A stretch of 64,000 nt of DNA, from contig NZ_LMRS01000001.1 of assembly GCF_001426195.1 (NCBI RefSeq), forward strand, positions 188,501 to 252,500, in the 5' to 3' direction. The stretch comes from Sphingomonas sp. Leaf339. GTDB lineage: Bacteria; Pseudomonadota; Alphaproteobacteria; Sphingomonadales; Sphingomonadaceae. The translations under genes and the position numbers were made by a program. The notes beneath the pieces were generated by a model, which worked only from the letters and a program-made list of their open reading frames with translations, was not told where the DNA came from and did not search any database. Shown one piece after another: positions 16,169 to 24,639 of the stretch (position 1 is its first letter; every line of letters starts with the position of its first letter).

Positions 16169-18619
16169 TTACAGATCGGGCAGCGATTGGTCGGCGATAC
16201 CCCATCCCTGCAACGCGCGGCTGCCGGCGCGGTCGATCAGAACCTGGGCATCGCGGACGGTGAAACGGGCGGCGGTGTCTGTGTCGCGCAGTTCGGTCCA
16301 CGATACCGGGGCCGAGACGGGCGCACCGGCGCGAGCGCGGGCGGAATAGGGCATGATCGCGGTGCTGCCGCGCTGGTTGCGCAGCCAGTCGATGAAGATG
16401 CGGCCCTTGCGCTTCGCCTTGGCCATGGTGGCGACGAACCGGTCGGGTTCGGCCTGCGCCAGCGCCTGGGCAAAGCGGCTGGCGAAGTCCTTCACGGCGG
16501 GCCATTCCGCCTGCGGGGTCAGCGGTACGACGACATGCACACCCTTACCACCGGACAATAAAGGGAAGCTGACGAGGCCAAGTTCGGCGAGCTGTTCCTT
16601 CAGATGCTCGGCAGCCTTTTTGGTGTCGGCGAAATCGAGGCCCTCGTCGGGGTCGAGATCGAAGACCATGCGGTCTGGTTTTTCCAGCGCGGCGTTGGCG
16701 GCGCCCCAACCGTGGAATTCGATCGACCCCATCTGCACGCACGCGACGAGGCCGGCGGCGTCATCGACATAGAGGTAGTTTTCGGTGGAGCTGTCTTTCT
16801 CGCGGATCGGCACCTGATGAACCAGGTCGCCGAAGCTGCCGGCATCGTGTTTCTGGAAGAAGCACGCGCGGGCGCGACCCTGTGGACAGCGGACGAGGCT
16901 GACCGGGCGGTCGCCGGCCCAGGGCAGCATGACGGGCGCGACGGCGGCATAATAAGCGGCGAGGTCGCCCTTGGTAACGTCGGAGTCGGGGAAGATCAGG
17001 CGATCGGCGCTGGAGATGGTCGGCAGCTTGATATCGGCAGGCGGTGGCGCCGGCGTTTCGGCGACGACCTCGGCGGCTGGTTTATCAGTGCGGAGGCCGA
17101 CGAAGCTGGCATGGCGGAGGATGCCGTCGGGCGTGATTTCGGCATAGGCGATTTCGGCGACAAGATCGGGCGAGACCCAGTGGGCGCCGCGGATCATGGC
17201 CTTGGGCGCCTTTACCGGTGCGATCTTGCGGGCGAGGGGTTTCAGTCTGGCGGACACGTCGTCGAAGGTGGCGGCGTCGAATCCGGTGCCTACCTTGCCG
17301 CGATAGGTCCATTCGCCGTCGTCATGGGTAGCGAGCAGAAGCGAGGCGAAGCCGCGGCCCTTGGTCGAGGGTTGCCAGCCGACGATGACGAATTCCTGCC
17401 GCTGGATGCATTTCGCCTTCAGCCACGCCTTGCTGCGGCCACCGCGATAGGGGCTGTCGGCGCGTTTGGAGACGATGCCCTCCATGCCCTCGGCGCACAT
17501 CTGATCGAACAGTTGCTCGCCGGAGCCGATGACGTGTTCCGAATAGCGGAGTTGATCGGTGCCATCGCCGATCAGCGCGCGGAGGCGATCCTTGCGAGTG
17601 GTGAGGGGCAGGGCAGCAAGGTCTTCGCCGTCCTGTTCAATCAGGTCGAAGGCGAACATCGTCATGGCGCCATTGCCGGCGATGGCGTTCTTCAGGGTAG
17701 AGAAATCGGGTTTCCCGTCCTTGAACGACACGATCTCGCCATCGATCAGCGCGGTGCCGGGGAGGGTGGCGGCGGCCTTGGCGATGGTGGGAAACTTGTC
17801 GGTCCAGTCGAGACCGGAGCGGGTGTGGACCTTCGCCTTGCCGTTGGTGAGAGCGATCAGGGCGCGGTAGCCGTCGTATTTTATCTCGTGCAGCCAAGCG
17901 GTGCCGGTGGGGACAGTATCGACCAGGGTGCAAAGTTGGGGGTCGCGGAATTGTGGGGTTGCGGTGGCGGATCGCTTGCGAAGGGTTTTTCGCGGCCGCG
18001 CCTCCACCGGTTTCGTCTTTCCCTTTGCCGGGGAGGATTTGCCATCCGCTATCTCGGCCATCGTTCGGCCGGTGGAAATGCTGGTCAGTGCTTCTTCGAC
18101 CAGCATGTCGGTGCCACCGGCCTCGGCGTCGTCGATTTTGCGGAGCAGCCAGTTCTGGCGCTTTTCCTTGGGGCGGCCCTTCAGGCGGATCAGGAGCCAT
18201 TCGCCCTTCATCCGTTCGCCATCGAGGACGAAGTGGAGATGACCCTTGTCGAGATCCTTCGCGCTCTTTCCCTTGATCGGCGACCAGGTACCGCGGTCCC
18301 ACAGCATCACGGTGCCGCCGCCATATTCGCCGGCGGGGATCGTGCCTTCAAACGTGGCATAGCTGAGCGGATGATCCTCGGTACGGACGGCGAGGCGTTT
18401 TTCGGCCGGGTCCAGACTGGGGCCGCGGGTGACCGCCCAGCTTTTCAAGACGCCGTCGATCTCCAGGCGGAAGTCCCAGTGCAGGCGGGTGGCGTCGTGC
18501 TTCTGGACCATGAAGCTGTTGCCGTGGCCGGGCGCGAGCGTGCCGGCGGGCTCGGCGGTCTTCGCGAAGTTCCGCTTCGCGTTATAAAGCGCGAGGGGGT
18601 CAATGGGTGCGTCAGGCAC
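16169..18619 (-). CDS. ligD: multifunctional ATP-dependent DNA ligase D (NHEJ)
   Basis: Repairs double-strand breaks together with Ku. Three catalytic domains occur in the order usual for Pseudomonas-type LigD: a 3'-phosphoesterase at about 10-170 with His42, His48 and Asp50 (QKHDATRLHWDFRLE), the adenylating ligase at about 225-520 with Lys247 (EIKYDGYR), and a primase-type polymerase at about 540-800 with Asp654 and Asp656 (FDLDPDEG). The 816 residues are a normal length. Its start overlaps the end of ku by 8 bases, so the two are co-translated. Confidence 0.96.
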   Translation of the reverse strand: MPDAPIDPLALYNAKRNFAKTAEPAGTLAPGHGNSFMVQKHDATRLHWDFRLEIDGVLKSWAVTRGPSLDPAEKRLAVRTEDHPLSYATFEGTIPAGEYGGGTVMLWDRGTWSPIKGKSAKDLDKGHLHFVLDGERMKGEWLLIRLKGRPKEKRQNWLLRKIDDAEAGGTDMLVEEALTSISTGRTMAEIADGKSSPAKGKTKPVEARPRKTLRKRSATATPQFRDPQLCTLVDTVPTGTAWLHEIKYDGYRALIALTNGKAKVHTRSGLDWTDKFPTIAKAAATLPGTALIDGEIVSFKDGKPDFSTLKNAIAGNGAMTMFAFDLIEQDGEDLAALPLTTRKDRLRALIGDGTDQLRYSEHVIGSGEQLFDQMCAEGMEGIVSKRADSPYRGGRSKAWLKAKCIQRQEFVIVGWQPSTKGRGFASLLLATHDDGEWTYRGKVGTGFDAATFDDVSARLKPLARKIAPVKAPKAMIRGAHWVSPDLVAEIAYAEITPDGILRHASFVGLRTDKPAAEVVAETPAPPPADIKLPTISSADRLIFPDSDVTKGDLAAYYAAVAPVMLPWAGDRPVSLVRCPQGRARACFFQKHDAGSFGDLVHQVPIREKDSSTENYLYVDDAAGLVACVQMGSIEFHGWGAANAALEKPDRMVFDLDPDEGLDFADTKKAAEHLKEQLAELGLVSFPLLSGGKGVHVVVPLTPQAEWPAVKDFASRFAQALAQAEPDRFVATMAKAKRKGRIFIDWLRNQRGSTAIMPYSARARAGAPVSAPVSWTELRDTDTAARFTVRDAQVLIDRAGSRALQGWGIADQSLPDL

Positions 18620-19466
18620 GTTTCTTGACCGGAGCTTTCTTGACGGGTGTCTTCTTTGCCGGCGCCTTTTTCGCGGGAGCCTTGTCGCCCATCGACTTGC
18701 GCAGCGCCGCCATCAGGTCGACGACGTTGGAACCGCCGGTGTCGCCCTTGTCCTTGTCCTCAATGATCTTCTTGCCGTTCGCCTTGCGCTTGCGCTCCAC
18801 CAGTGCCTTCAGCGCATCGACATAGCGGTCGTGGAAACTGGCGGGATCGAAGGCAGAGGATTTGCGGTCGATCAGCGCCTCGGCGAGGTCGAGCAGTTCG
18901 GGATCGGGCTTGTCGTCGGGGATTTCACGGAAATACCCTTGCGCCTTGTGAACCTCGTCGGCGTAGCGCAGCGTTTCCATCACGAGCCCGCGACCGCAGG
19001 GTTTCAGGCTGACGATATATTCGCGGCCGCGCATCGCCAGTTGGCCCAGCCCGACCTTCTTGGTCCGGCGCAACGCCTCGCGCAGGACGATGAATGCTTC
19101 CTCGGCCAGATCGTCGGCGGGGACGACGAAATAGGGTTTTTCGTAATAGAGAACGTCGATTTCGTGCGCGTCGACGAACTGGGTCAGCTCCAGCGTCTTC
19201 TTCGATTCCAGTTTCACCGCATCGATCTCGTCCTGTTCGAGCAGGACGTATTCGCCCTTGGACACTTCATAACCCTTCACGATCTCGTCGACATCGACCG
19301 GACCGACGCCGGTGACGACCTTTTCGTACGAGATCGGCTTTCCCGATGGTTCGTGAATCTGGCGGAACTGGACGGCGGCGCCACTTTTGGTGGCGGAATA
19401 GATTTCGACCGGGATCGACACCAGCGCGAGCCGGATCTGTCCCTGCCAATATGCCCGTGCCGCCAT
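18612..19466 (-). CDS. ku: non-homologous end joining protein Ku
   Basis: Homodimeric DNA-end-binding ring that recruits LigD. The 284 residues start [20 protein letters not shown], the typical N-terminus, and contain the Ku core to about 240 with the segment [16 protein letters not shown]. The tail is a lysine/alanine/proline array ([21 protein letters not shown]) typical of DNA-contacting Ku tails. The start at 19466 is fixed by homology although the frame is open further. It is the promoter-proximal gene of ku-ligD. Confidence 0.96.
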   Translation of the reverse strand: MAARAYWQGQIRLALVSIPVEIYSATKSGAAVQFRQIHEPSGKPISYEKVVTGVGPVDVDEIVKGYEVSKGEYVLLEQDEIDAVKLESKKTLELTQFVDAHEIDVLYYEKPYFVVPADDLAEEAFIVLREALRRTKKVGLGQLAMRGREYIVSLKPCGRGLVMETLRYADEVHKAQGYFREIPDDKPDPELLDLAEALIDRKSSAFDPASFHDRYVDALKALVERKRKANGKKIIEDKDKGDTGGSNVVDLMAALRKSMGDKAPAKKAPAKKTPVKKAPVKKRA

Positions 19467-19507
19467 CTGCCACCTCAGTTTCGCGCACCGCTGAATGCCG
19501 CCTAGAC

Positions 19508-19533
19508 AATGTACGTGAATGGGGACTCGTTCC
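19508..19533 (-). promoter_or_regulatory. possible EcfG-type promoter of ku-ligD
   Basis: On the minus strand GGAAC (19533-19529), 17 bases, then CATT (19511-19508), one mismatch to the stress consensus GGAAC-N17-CGTT. The -10 ends 42 bases before the ku ATG. Stress-sigma control of NHEJ genes is known in Sinorhizobium (RpoE2), which makes this worth testing. Confidence 0.35.
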
Positions 19534-19564
19534 GTTGGTCGCGAAGATCGGTTATGGGACGGCG

Positions 19565-20143
19565 ATGGCCGACGATCCAATCGCCTTGTTCGACGCATGG
19601 TATGCCGAGGCAAGAGCGTCAGAAATCAATGATTCCAACGCGATGGCGCTGGCGACCGCGGATGCCGAGGGACGTCCGTCGGTGCGGATGGTGCTCTTGA
19701 AGGGGCACGGGGCCGATGGCTTCGTGTTCTATACCAACCGCGAGGGGCGCAAGGCGGGCGAACTGGCGGCGAACATGCATGCCGGATTGATGTTCCACTG
19801 GAAATCGCTGCGCAAACAGGTGCGGATCGAGGGGCCGGTGACGCTGGCCACCGATGCGCAGTCCGACGCCTATTTCGCATCGCGCGGGCGGGATTCGCAA
19901 CTGGGGGCGTGGGCGTCCGATCAGTCGCGGCCGCTCGATTCCCGCGAAACGTTCGAGACACGCGTGGCCGAGGTGACGGCGCGGTTCGAGGGGCAGGACG
20001 TGCCGCGCCCGCCATTCTGGGGCGGGTATGTCGTCGCGCCCGAACGGATCGAATTCTGGCAGGATCGCGCGCACCGGCTGCATGAGCGGCGGCTGTTCAC
20101 GCGTGATGGTGCCGGCTGGAGCGAGGGGTTGCTGTTCCCATGA
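19565..20143 (+). CDS. pdxH: pyridoxamine 5'-phosphate oxidase
   Basis: FMN-dependent oxidation of pyridoxamine or pyridoxine 5'-phosphate to pyridoxal 5'-phosphate. The 192 residues cover the split-barrel domain ([23 protein letters not shown] cut here as [18 protein letters not shown]) and the C-terminal dimerisation region with the signature [15 protein letters not shown]. The start at 19565 (MADDPIALF) gives the family length; upstream sequence in frame is antisense to ku. Its last bases overlap the next gene by ATGA. Confidence 0.95.
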   Translation: MADDPIALFDAWYAEARASEINDSNAMALATADAEGRPSVRMVLLKGHGADGFVFYTNREGRKAGELAANMHAGLMFHWKSLRKQVRIEGPVTLATDAQSDAYFASRGRDSQLGAWASDQSRPLDSRETFETRVAEVTARFEGQDVPRPPFWGGYVVAPERIEFWQDRAHRLHERRLFTRDGAGWSEGLLFP

Positions 20144-21087
20144 CACGCGAAGAACGCCGCCGGTTCATCCCGCACGCGACGCGGGCGGCGCTGGCGAGCG
20201 TCGCGATGGCGACGTTCCTGCTAGGGTTGAAGGGCTTTGCCGCATGGCACACCGGGTCAGTGGCGATGTTGGGGTCGCTGGCGGACACGGGGCTCGATCT
20301 GCTCGCCTCGCTGGTAACCTTGTACGGCGTGCGGTTGGCGGCGACGCCGGCGGATCACGATCACCGTTTCGGCCATGGCAAGGCGGAGGCGCTGGCGGCG
20401 CTGTTCCAGGTGGCGCTAATCACCGCATCGGCGGCGGGCATCGCCTGGCGCGCGGTGCAGGCGTTCGGCAGTCACGCGCCGACGGCGGATGCGGAATTCG
20501 GCATCGGCGTGTCGATCATCGCGATCGGTGCGACGATGGTGCTGCTCTGGTATCAGCGGCGCATCATCCGCCAGACCGGGTCGGTCGCGATCATGGCCGA
20601 CAACGTCCATTACCAGTCGGACGTGCTGCTGAACGGATCGGTGATCGTCGCTCTGGTGCTGGATCAATATTTCGGATTTACCAAGGCGGACCCGATCTTT
20701 GGCATCGTGATCGCGCTGTGGCTGGCCTGGGGGGCGTTTCAGGCATCGTCCAATGCCATCGACCAGTTGATGGACAAGGAATGGCCCGAGGATCAGCGCG
20801 CCAGTTTTCTCGACGTGGCGGCGCGGCAGGACGGCCTGCGTGGCATCCATGATTTCCGTACCCGCCGATCGGGCAGTCACGATTTCGCGCAGTTCCACAT
20901 GGAGGTCGATCGTAACCTGACGATCGCGCAGGCGCATGATCTGGTCGAGGGAGTGGAGCGCAACCTGAAGCGCGCCTTTCCCAAGGTCGAGGTGCTGATC
21001 CATCTGGACCCCGAGGGCCATGTCGATACCGATAATCCGCTGGTCGAGGCGGACGTGACGCCCCACTGGTTCGGCAAGAGGTTGTAA
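20140..21087 (+). CDS. cation diffusion facilitator (FieF-like)
   Basis: A 315-residue divalent-metal/proton antiporter of the inner membrane with six spans in the first 210 residues and a cytoplasmic metal-sensing domain after that. The transport-site residues are visible as Asp49 and Asp53 in TM2 (ADTGLD) and as HYQSD in TM5, with the [11 protein letters not shown] loop between TM2 and TM3. This places it in the FieF/YiiP (Zn/Fe/Cd) branch, but the metal cannot be decided. It is translationally coupled to pdxH and followed two bases later by phzF. Confidence 0.92.
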   Translation: MTREERRRFIPHATRAALASVAMATFLLGLKGFAAWHTGSVAMLGSLADTGLDLLASLVTLYGVRLAATPADHDHRFGHGKAEALAALFQVALITASAAGIAWRAVQAFGSHAPTADAEFGIGVSIIAIGATMVLLWYQRRIIRQTGSVAIMADNVHYQSDVLLNGSVIVALVLDQYFGFTKADPIFGIVIALWLAWGAFQASSNAIDQLMDKEWPEDQRASFLDVAARQDGLRGIHDFRTRRSGSHDFAQFHMEVDRNLTIAQAHDLVEGVERNLKRAFPKVEVLIHLDPEGHVDTDNPLVEADVTPHWFGKRL

Positions 21088-21089
21088 CG

Positions 21090-21887
21090 ATGCGGCTTCC
21101 CTTCACGCAGGTCGATGCCTTCGCCGACGAGGCGTTCGGGGGCAATCCGGCGGCGGTGATGCCGCTGTCGACCTGGTTGGACGACGCGGTGCTGCTGAAG
21201 ATCGCGCAGGAAAACAACCTGTCTGAGACAGCGTTCTTCCTGCCGGACGAGACGGGCGAGGCGGATTTTGAACTGCGCTGGTTCACGCCGGCGGCCGAGA
21301 TCGCGCTGTGCGGCCATGCTACACTGGCGAGCGGGCATGTCGTGCTGCAATCGGATACCGCGCTCGACCGCGTGCGGTTCCGCACGCGTCGATCCGGCGT
21401 GCTGGAAGTCGAGCGCGAGGGAACAGGCTATTTGATGGCGCTGCCCGCGCTGGCACCGGCGCCCAAGCCCCTGCCGGCGATCGTCGCGGCGCTGGGCGTG
21501 ACCGATCCGGTCGAGACACTGTGGCATGATGGCGGTTATGCGGTGGTCGTGTTGGCCGACGAGGCCGCGGTCCGCGCGTGCGATCCGGATCAGCGGGCGC
21601 TGGCGGCGGCGGGTCAAATCCTGGTGATCGTGACCGCGCCGGGCGATACCACCGATATCGTCAGCCGTGCCTTCACGCCCGGCTTCGGCATCGACGAGGA
21701 CCCGGTGACCGGCGGCGCGCATGCGGTGATCGTGCCATATTGGGCGGCGCGGCTGGAACGTGACGCCTTTACCGCGTGGCAGGCGAGCGCGCGCGGTGGC
21801 CGCCTGTCGTGCCGGCTGGCGGACGATCGCGTGATGCTGGGCGGGCAATGCGTGACGGTGATCGAGGGTGCGTTCCTGCTCCCCTGA
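21090..21887 (+). CDS. PhzF family isomerase/epimerase
   Basis: 265 residues of the diaminopimelate-epimerase-like PhzF fold. The conserved catalytic Glu46 lies in NNLSETAFF, and the family motifs FGGNPAAV (substrate loop), WFTPAAEIALCGHATLA and DPVTGGAH are all present. No phenazine genes are near, so the biosynthetic role of true PhzF is not implied and the substrate is unknown. It is the third gene of the pdxH-CDF-phzF unit, with only two bases to the CDF stop. Confidence 0.9.
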   Translation: MRLPFTQVDAFADEAFGGNPAAVMPLSTWLDDAVLLKIAQENNLSETAFFLPDETGEADFELRWFTPAAEIALCGHATLASGHVVLQSDTALDRVRFRTRRSGVLEVEREGTGYLMALPALAPAPKPLPAIVAALGVTDPVETLWHDGGYAVVVLADEAAVRACDPDQRALAAAGQILVIVTAPGDTTDIVSRAFTPGFGIDEDPVTGGAHAVIVPYWAARLERDAFTAWQASARGGRLSCRLADDRVMLGGQCVTVIEGAFLLP

Positions 21888-21931
21888 ATGGCACGATTGC
21901 AGTTTGTGCAATCGGATACGATAAAGTTGCA

Positions 21932-22027
21932 CTTGCGAAATCATACGCTGCGCTGCACAACGACTGTGCCTTTCAGGCATCCTCTCCTAAAAACTTTCAT
22001 GGGTCGGCTTTGCCGGCCCTTTTTTTT
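21932..22027 (+). ncRNA. candidate small RNA with intrinsic terminator
   Basis: TTGCAG (21897-21902), a 17-base spacer and GATAAA (21920-21925) resemble a sigma-70 promoter, giving a transcript from about 21932 to the terminator at 22001-22027, near 96 bases. The body has an unpaired-looking CCTCTCCT (21981-21988), which is complementary to Shine-Dalgarno sequences, between a small GCCTTTCAGGC hairpin and the terminator. It could equally be the 3' untranslated region of phzF. Not matched to a known RNA family. Confidence 0.4.
22001..22027 (+). terminator. strong Rho-independent terminator
   Basis: GGGTCGGC-TTT-GCCGGCCC (22001-22019, one T-G pair) followed by eight T residues. It ends either the phzF operon transcript or the candidate sRNA. 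Confidence 0.92.
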
Positions 22028-22100
22028 CGTGCGCAACTCCGCTAGCAGCCGGCCACTGTCGTTGCGCCGTCAATCAGAAATATGAATGCGGAGCGGAGCC

Positions 22101-22169
22101 GCCGGTCAAAACCGGCACCGGCGACACGATGGTGCGGGAGATCGAGCGAAGTGTATCGCTCTCTCCCGC
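22101..22169 (-). terminator. double hairpin downstream of mnmA
   Basis: GCGGGAGA-(TC)-GAGCGA / TCGCTC-TCTCCCGC (22134-22169) is a 14-base-pair stem with a 2-base bulge and a 6-base loop, beginning 35 bases after the mnmA stop. GCCGGT-CAAA-ACCGGC (22101-22116) follows it in the leftward direction. No T-run follows either, so they may act as Rho-dependent end, RNA-stability structures, or REP-like elements. Confidence 0.45.
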
Positions 22170-22203
22170 CTTGCCCCACCAATTATATTATTGGGCGATC
22201 GAG

Positions 22204-23322
22204 TCAGGCGGCGATCAGCGCCGCTTCGGTGGCTGCGATCCAGCCGCCACCCAGAATGCGTTCGCCAGCGTACAGCACCGCCGCCTGACCGGGGGCGACG
22301 CCATATTCGGGCGTATCGAACGATAGCCGGCCATCCATGAAGCGCGCGGGGACCGGGCGAGCCATCGACCGGACCTTCGCGGTAAGCGGGCCATCATGAT
22401 CGCCACCGATCCAGTTGACATTCTCCAGCGACGCCGCCTCGACCGCCAGCGCGCGGCGGGGGCCGACGACGACGCGGGCGGTGGCCGGTTCCAGCCGCAC
22501 GACATAGAGCGGTTCGGCATGGCCGCCGATCTCCAGCCCGCGCCGCTGGCCGACGGTGAAGTGGATCAGGCCGCGATGCTCGCCCAGCTTCTCGCCGGCC
22601 AGATCGACGATGTCGCCGCCTGATACCGCATCGGGGCGCAGCTTGCGGACCAGCCCGGCATAATCGCCATCGGGGACGAAGCAGATATCCTGGCTGTCGG
22701 GCTTGGTCGCGACGCCGAGGCCCAGTTCGGCCGCGATCTCACGCACCCGTGCCTTGGGCAGGCCGCCGAGCGGGAAGCGGATATAGTCGAGCTGCGGCTG
22801 GGTGGTGGCGAACAGGAAATAACTCTGGTCGCGGGCCGGATCTGCGCCGCGGTGCAGCTCGGCCCCGGCGGGGCCGGCCACGCGGCGGACATAATGGCCG
22901 GTGGCCAAGCAATCGGCGCCGAGTTCGCGCGACAGGCCCAGCAGATCGGTGAATTTGGGGCCGGTATTGCAGGATACGCACGGGATCGGGGTGCGGCCGG
23001 CGAGATATTCGTCGGCGAATTTGTCGACCACCGACGTGCGGAACGCGCTTTCATGGTCGAAGACGTAATGCGCGATGCCGAGGCGATCGCAGACGGCGCG
23101 GGCATCGCGGATGTCGCGACCGGCACAGCAGGCGCCGGCGCGACCGACCGCCTCGCCATGATCGTATAGCTGCAGCGTGACGCCGATCACCTCGGCCCCG
23201 GTCCGCACGGCGAGCGCGGCGACGACCGAACTGTCGACCCCGCCCGACATCGCCACGACGATCCGCTTGCCGCGCGGGTCGTCGAGTTGGAAATCGCCGT
23301 GCTGATCGATGCCGTTGTCCAT
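22204..23322 (-). CDS. mnmA: tRNA-specific 2-thiouridylase MnmA
   Basis: Thiolates the wobble uridine of tRNA-Lys, -Glu and -Gln. The protein has the PP-loop SGGVDSSV near the N-terminus, the first catalytic cysteine in PCVSCN and the second in [13 protein letters not shown], followed by the central and C-terminal beta-barrel domains. Starting at 23322 (MDNGIDQHG) gives 372 residues, close to the 368 of E. coli MnmA; an in-frame ATG at 23379 would add 19 residues of no recognisable kind. Neither start has a clear ribosome site. Confidence 0.95.
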   Translation of the reverse strand: MDNGIDQHGDFQLDDPRGKRIVVAMSGGVDSSVVAALAVRTGAEVIGVTLQLYDHGEAVGRAGACCAGRDIRDARAVCDRLGIAHYVFDHESAFRTSVVDKFADEYLAGRTPIPCVSCNTGPKFTDLLGLSRELGADCLATGHYVRRVAGPAGAELHRGADPARDQSYFLFATTQPQLDYIRFPLGGLPKARVREIAAELGLGVATKPDSQDICFVPDGDYAGLVRKLRPDAVSGGDIVDLAGEKLGEHRGLIHFTVGQRRGLEIGGHAEPLYVVRLEPATARVVVGPRRALAVEAASLENVNWIGGDHDGPLTAKVRSMARPVPARFMDGRLSFDTPEYGVAPGQAAVLYAGERILGGGWIAATEAALIAA

Positions 23323-23482
23323 AGGCCCGCGCACATAGGCGCGCGTGGGGAGGCGTGCAAATCGGCAAAGGACAGTCATGCAGGCGTAAACGAAGGTTCA
23401 CGATAGGTTATCCGCGGCTTTACCCGACCTTCATGACCGTGCGTGTACAGCTTCCATCCGACGAACCCGGAGACATTCTGCA

Positions 23483-23743
23483 TTGGACCTGACCCATTCC
23501 TCTTTCGATGGCATCGTCGACATCGCCGCGCTGCCCGAGGATCTGGGCACGCTGATGATCGACCTGTCGGTTCGACAGGAGATGAGTCCGACCGCGATCG
23601 TGCAGTCGGGGTTGGTGCAGGCCGGCCTGGCAACCGGTTCGCTGACGGCGGTCGCCGCTGTGGGCGGCGGCTTGCTGGCACCCACGCACGGCGCGTTCAA
23701 TCCGCGCGTGGCAGCCCGCATGAGCCGATGGAAAGACAGATGA
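23483..23743 (+). CDS. hypothetical small protein
   Basis: 86 residues if read from the TTG at 23483, which has GGAG about ten bases upstream. The sequence (LTHSSFDGIVDIAALPEDLG...) contains a hydrophobic Ala/Gly-rich stretch near residues 44-65 (GLATGSLTAVAAVGGGLLAP) and a basic end. No family is recognised. It precedes sciP by 100 bases in the same direction and diverges from mnmA. The codon third positions are GC-rich as in real genes here, but absence of an ATG leaves doubt. Confidence 0.4.
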   Translation: MDLTHSSFDGIVDIAALPEDLGTLMIDLSVRQEMSPTAIVQSGLVQAGLATGSLTAVAAVGGGLLAPTHGAFNPRVAARMSRWKDR

Positions 23744-23843
23744 AGGGTTCGTTTACCGTGGCGTTTCAGGCGTTCTTCAGGAGCGGCCGATACATCACCA
23801 GTACGCGTTTCGAGGGGGCCGGGAGCCCCGGCAGAGGTTGAAC

Positions 23844-24143
23844 ATGATCCAGAACGAAAAGATTCGTCCCGCCAAAGTCATCGGCCCGCTGGGTGAGCCC
23901 CTGACGGTCGATACCCTGCCGCCGCCTTCCACCACCCGGTGGGTGGTTCGCCGCAAGGCCGAGGTGGTCGCGGCCGTCAACGGCGGGCTGCTGTCGGTGG
24001 ACGAGGTGTGCGATCGATACGGGCTGACGGCGGAGGAATTCGCCGGGTGGCAGCGAGCGATCGATCGGTCGGGGATGCCCGGCCTGCGCGTCACGCGCAT
24101 CCAGCATTATCGCACGCTGTACGAACGCCAGCTGAAATACTGA
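23844..24143 (+). CDS. sciP: SciP-like CtrA inhibitor (DUF1153)
   Basis: A 99-residue helix-turn-helix protein that in Caulobacter binds CtrA and blocks transcription of CtrA-activated promoters in G1. The diagnostic core is plainly visible: VIGPLGEPLT, then LPPPSTTRWVVRRKAEVV, AAVNGGLLSVDEVCDRYGL (the helix-turn-helix) and GLRVTRIQHYR. The ATG at 23844 is preceded by GAGG at an ideal distance; a TTG six bases earlier is less likely. No CtrA gene is near. This gene is one of the clearest markers of an alphaproteobacterium in the window. Confidence 0.92.
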   Translation: MIQNEKIRPAKVIGPLGEPLTVDTLPPPSTTRWVVRRKAEVVAAVNGGLLSVDEVCDRYGLTAEEFAGWQRAIDRSGMPGLRVTRIQHYRTLYERQLKY

Positions 24144-24234
24144 CCCGGATCGGGAAGGGCGGGGCCGACAACGGCGAAGTCGTCCCGATCCTGGACCCGA
24201 TCCCATAAACGTCCACACTAATCGAACCGGACCC

Positions 24235-24259
24235 GGAACAAGATAGAGCAATACAGGTT
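24235..24259 (+). promoter_or_regulatory. EcfG-type stress promoter of the GlsB-like gene
   Basis: GGAAC (24235-24239), 16 bases, GGTT (24256-24259): one mismatch to GGAAC-N16-CGTT. It lies 49 bases upstream of the ATG, and GlsB/YeaQ-type genes are frequent members of general stress regulons, which supports the call. Confidence 0.55.
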
Positions 24260-24308
24260 ATTCCGGCATCGCCCGCTCCGGTCGCGGGCTTTAACGGAGG
24301 GACTGGAC

Positions 24309-24566
24309 ATGGGCATTATTCTTTGGCTGATCGTCGGCGGCGTCATCGGTTGGCTTGCCAGCATCATCATGCGCACCGACGCGCAGCAGGGCATTTTCCT
24401 GAATATCATCGTCGGCATCATCGGCGCCTTTCTTGGCGGCCTGATCATCTCGGGTGGTTCGATCAACAACCAGCCGCTGAACGTCACCTCGTTTCTGGTG
24501 TCGCTGCTGGGTGCGGTCATCCTGCTGGCGATCGTGAACCTGGTCCGTCGCGGCCGGGTGCGCTGA
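24309..24566 (+). CDS. GlsB/YeaQ/YmgE family stress-response membrane protein
   Basis: An 85-residue inner-membrane protein with three hydrophobic segments (IILWLIVGGVIGWLASIIM; NIIVGIIGAFLGGLIIS; FLVSLLGAVILLAIVNLV) and the family's Gly-rich helix signature. The family was once called transglycosylase-associated, but its biochemical role is unknown; it is usually induced by general or acid stress. A strong CGGAGGGA ribosome site precedes the ATG, an EcfG-like promoter lies upstream and a strong terminator follows, so it is a single-gene unit. Confidence 0.92.
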   Translation: MGIILWLIVGGVIGWLASIIMRTDAQQGIFLNIIVGIIGAFLGGLIISGGSINNQPLNVTSFLVSLLGAVILLAIVNLVRRGRVR

Positions 24567-24601
24567 AGCACTGATCCTGCCGCCTCGGCGGGATCGAACA
24601 A

Positions 24602-24636
24602 GGGGCCGTCCGGGCGACCGGGCGGCCCCTTTTTTT
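24602..24636 (+). terminator. strong Rho-independent terminator after the GlsB-like gene
   Basis: GGGGCCGTCCGG-GCGA-CCGGGCGGCCCC, a 12-base-pair stem with a tetraloop (24602-24629), followed by seven T residues. The convergent SIMPL gene ends 3 bases beyond, so it may also slow leftward transcripts. Confidence 0.93.
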
Positions 24637-24639
24637 GCG

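Larger units (their letters stand above)
21888..22203. other. structured intergenic region between phzF and mnmA
   Basis: 316 bases with no convincing protein gene. It contains, in order, an inverted repeat CGATTGCA-GTTTG-TGCAATCG (21894-21914), a candidate promoter and sRNA (21897-22027) and two further hairpins (22101-22169) on the mnmA side. Short frames seen here have no ribosome sites and overlap the structures. Confidence 0.6.

Noticed and set aside
16604..18628. 674-codon open frame on the plus strand over ligD
   Set aside because: It is a shadow of a high-GC gene. LigD on the minus strand has all catalytic motifs, whereas this translation shows no domain and low-complexity Gly/Ala/Asp runs.
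21090..21887. Phenazine biosynthesis
   Set aside because: A PhzF-fold protein alone does not indicate phenazine production. No other phz gene is present and the fold is widespread.
21888..22340. Several 60-90 codon frames between phzF and mnmA
   Set aside because: They run through the terminator and hairpins, lack ribosome sites and give basic low-complexity peptides.
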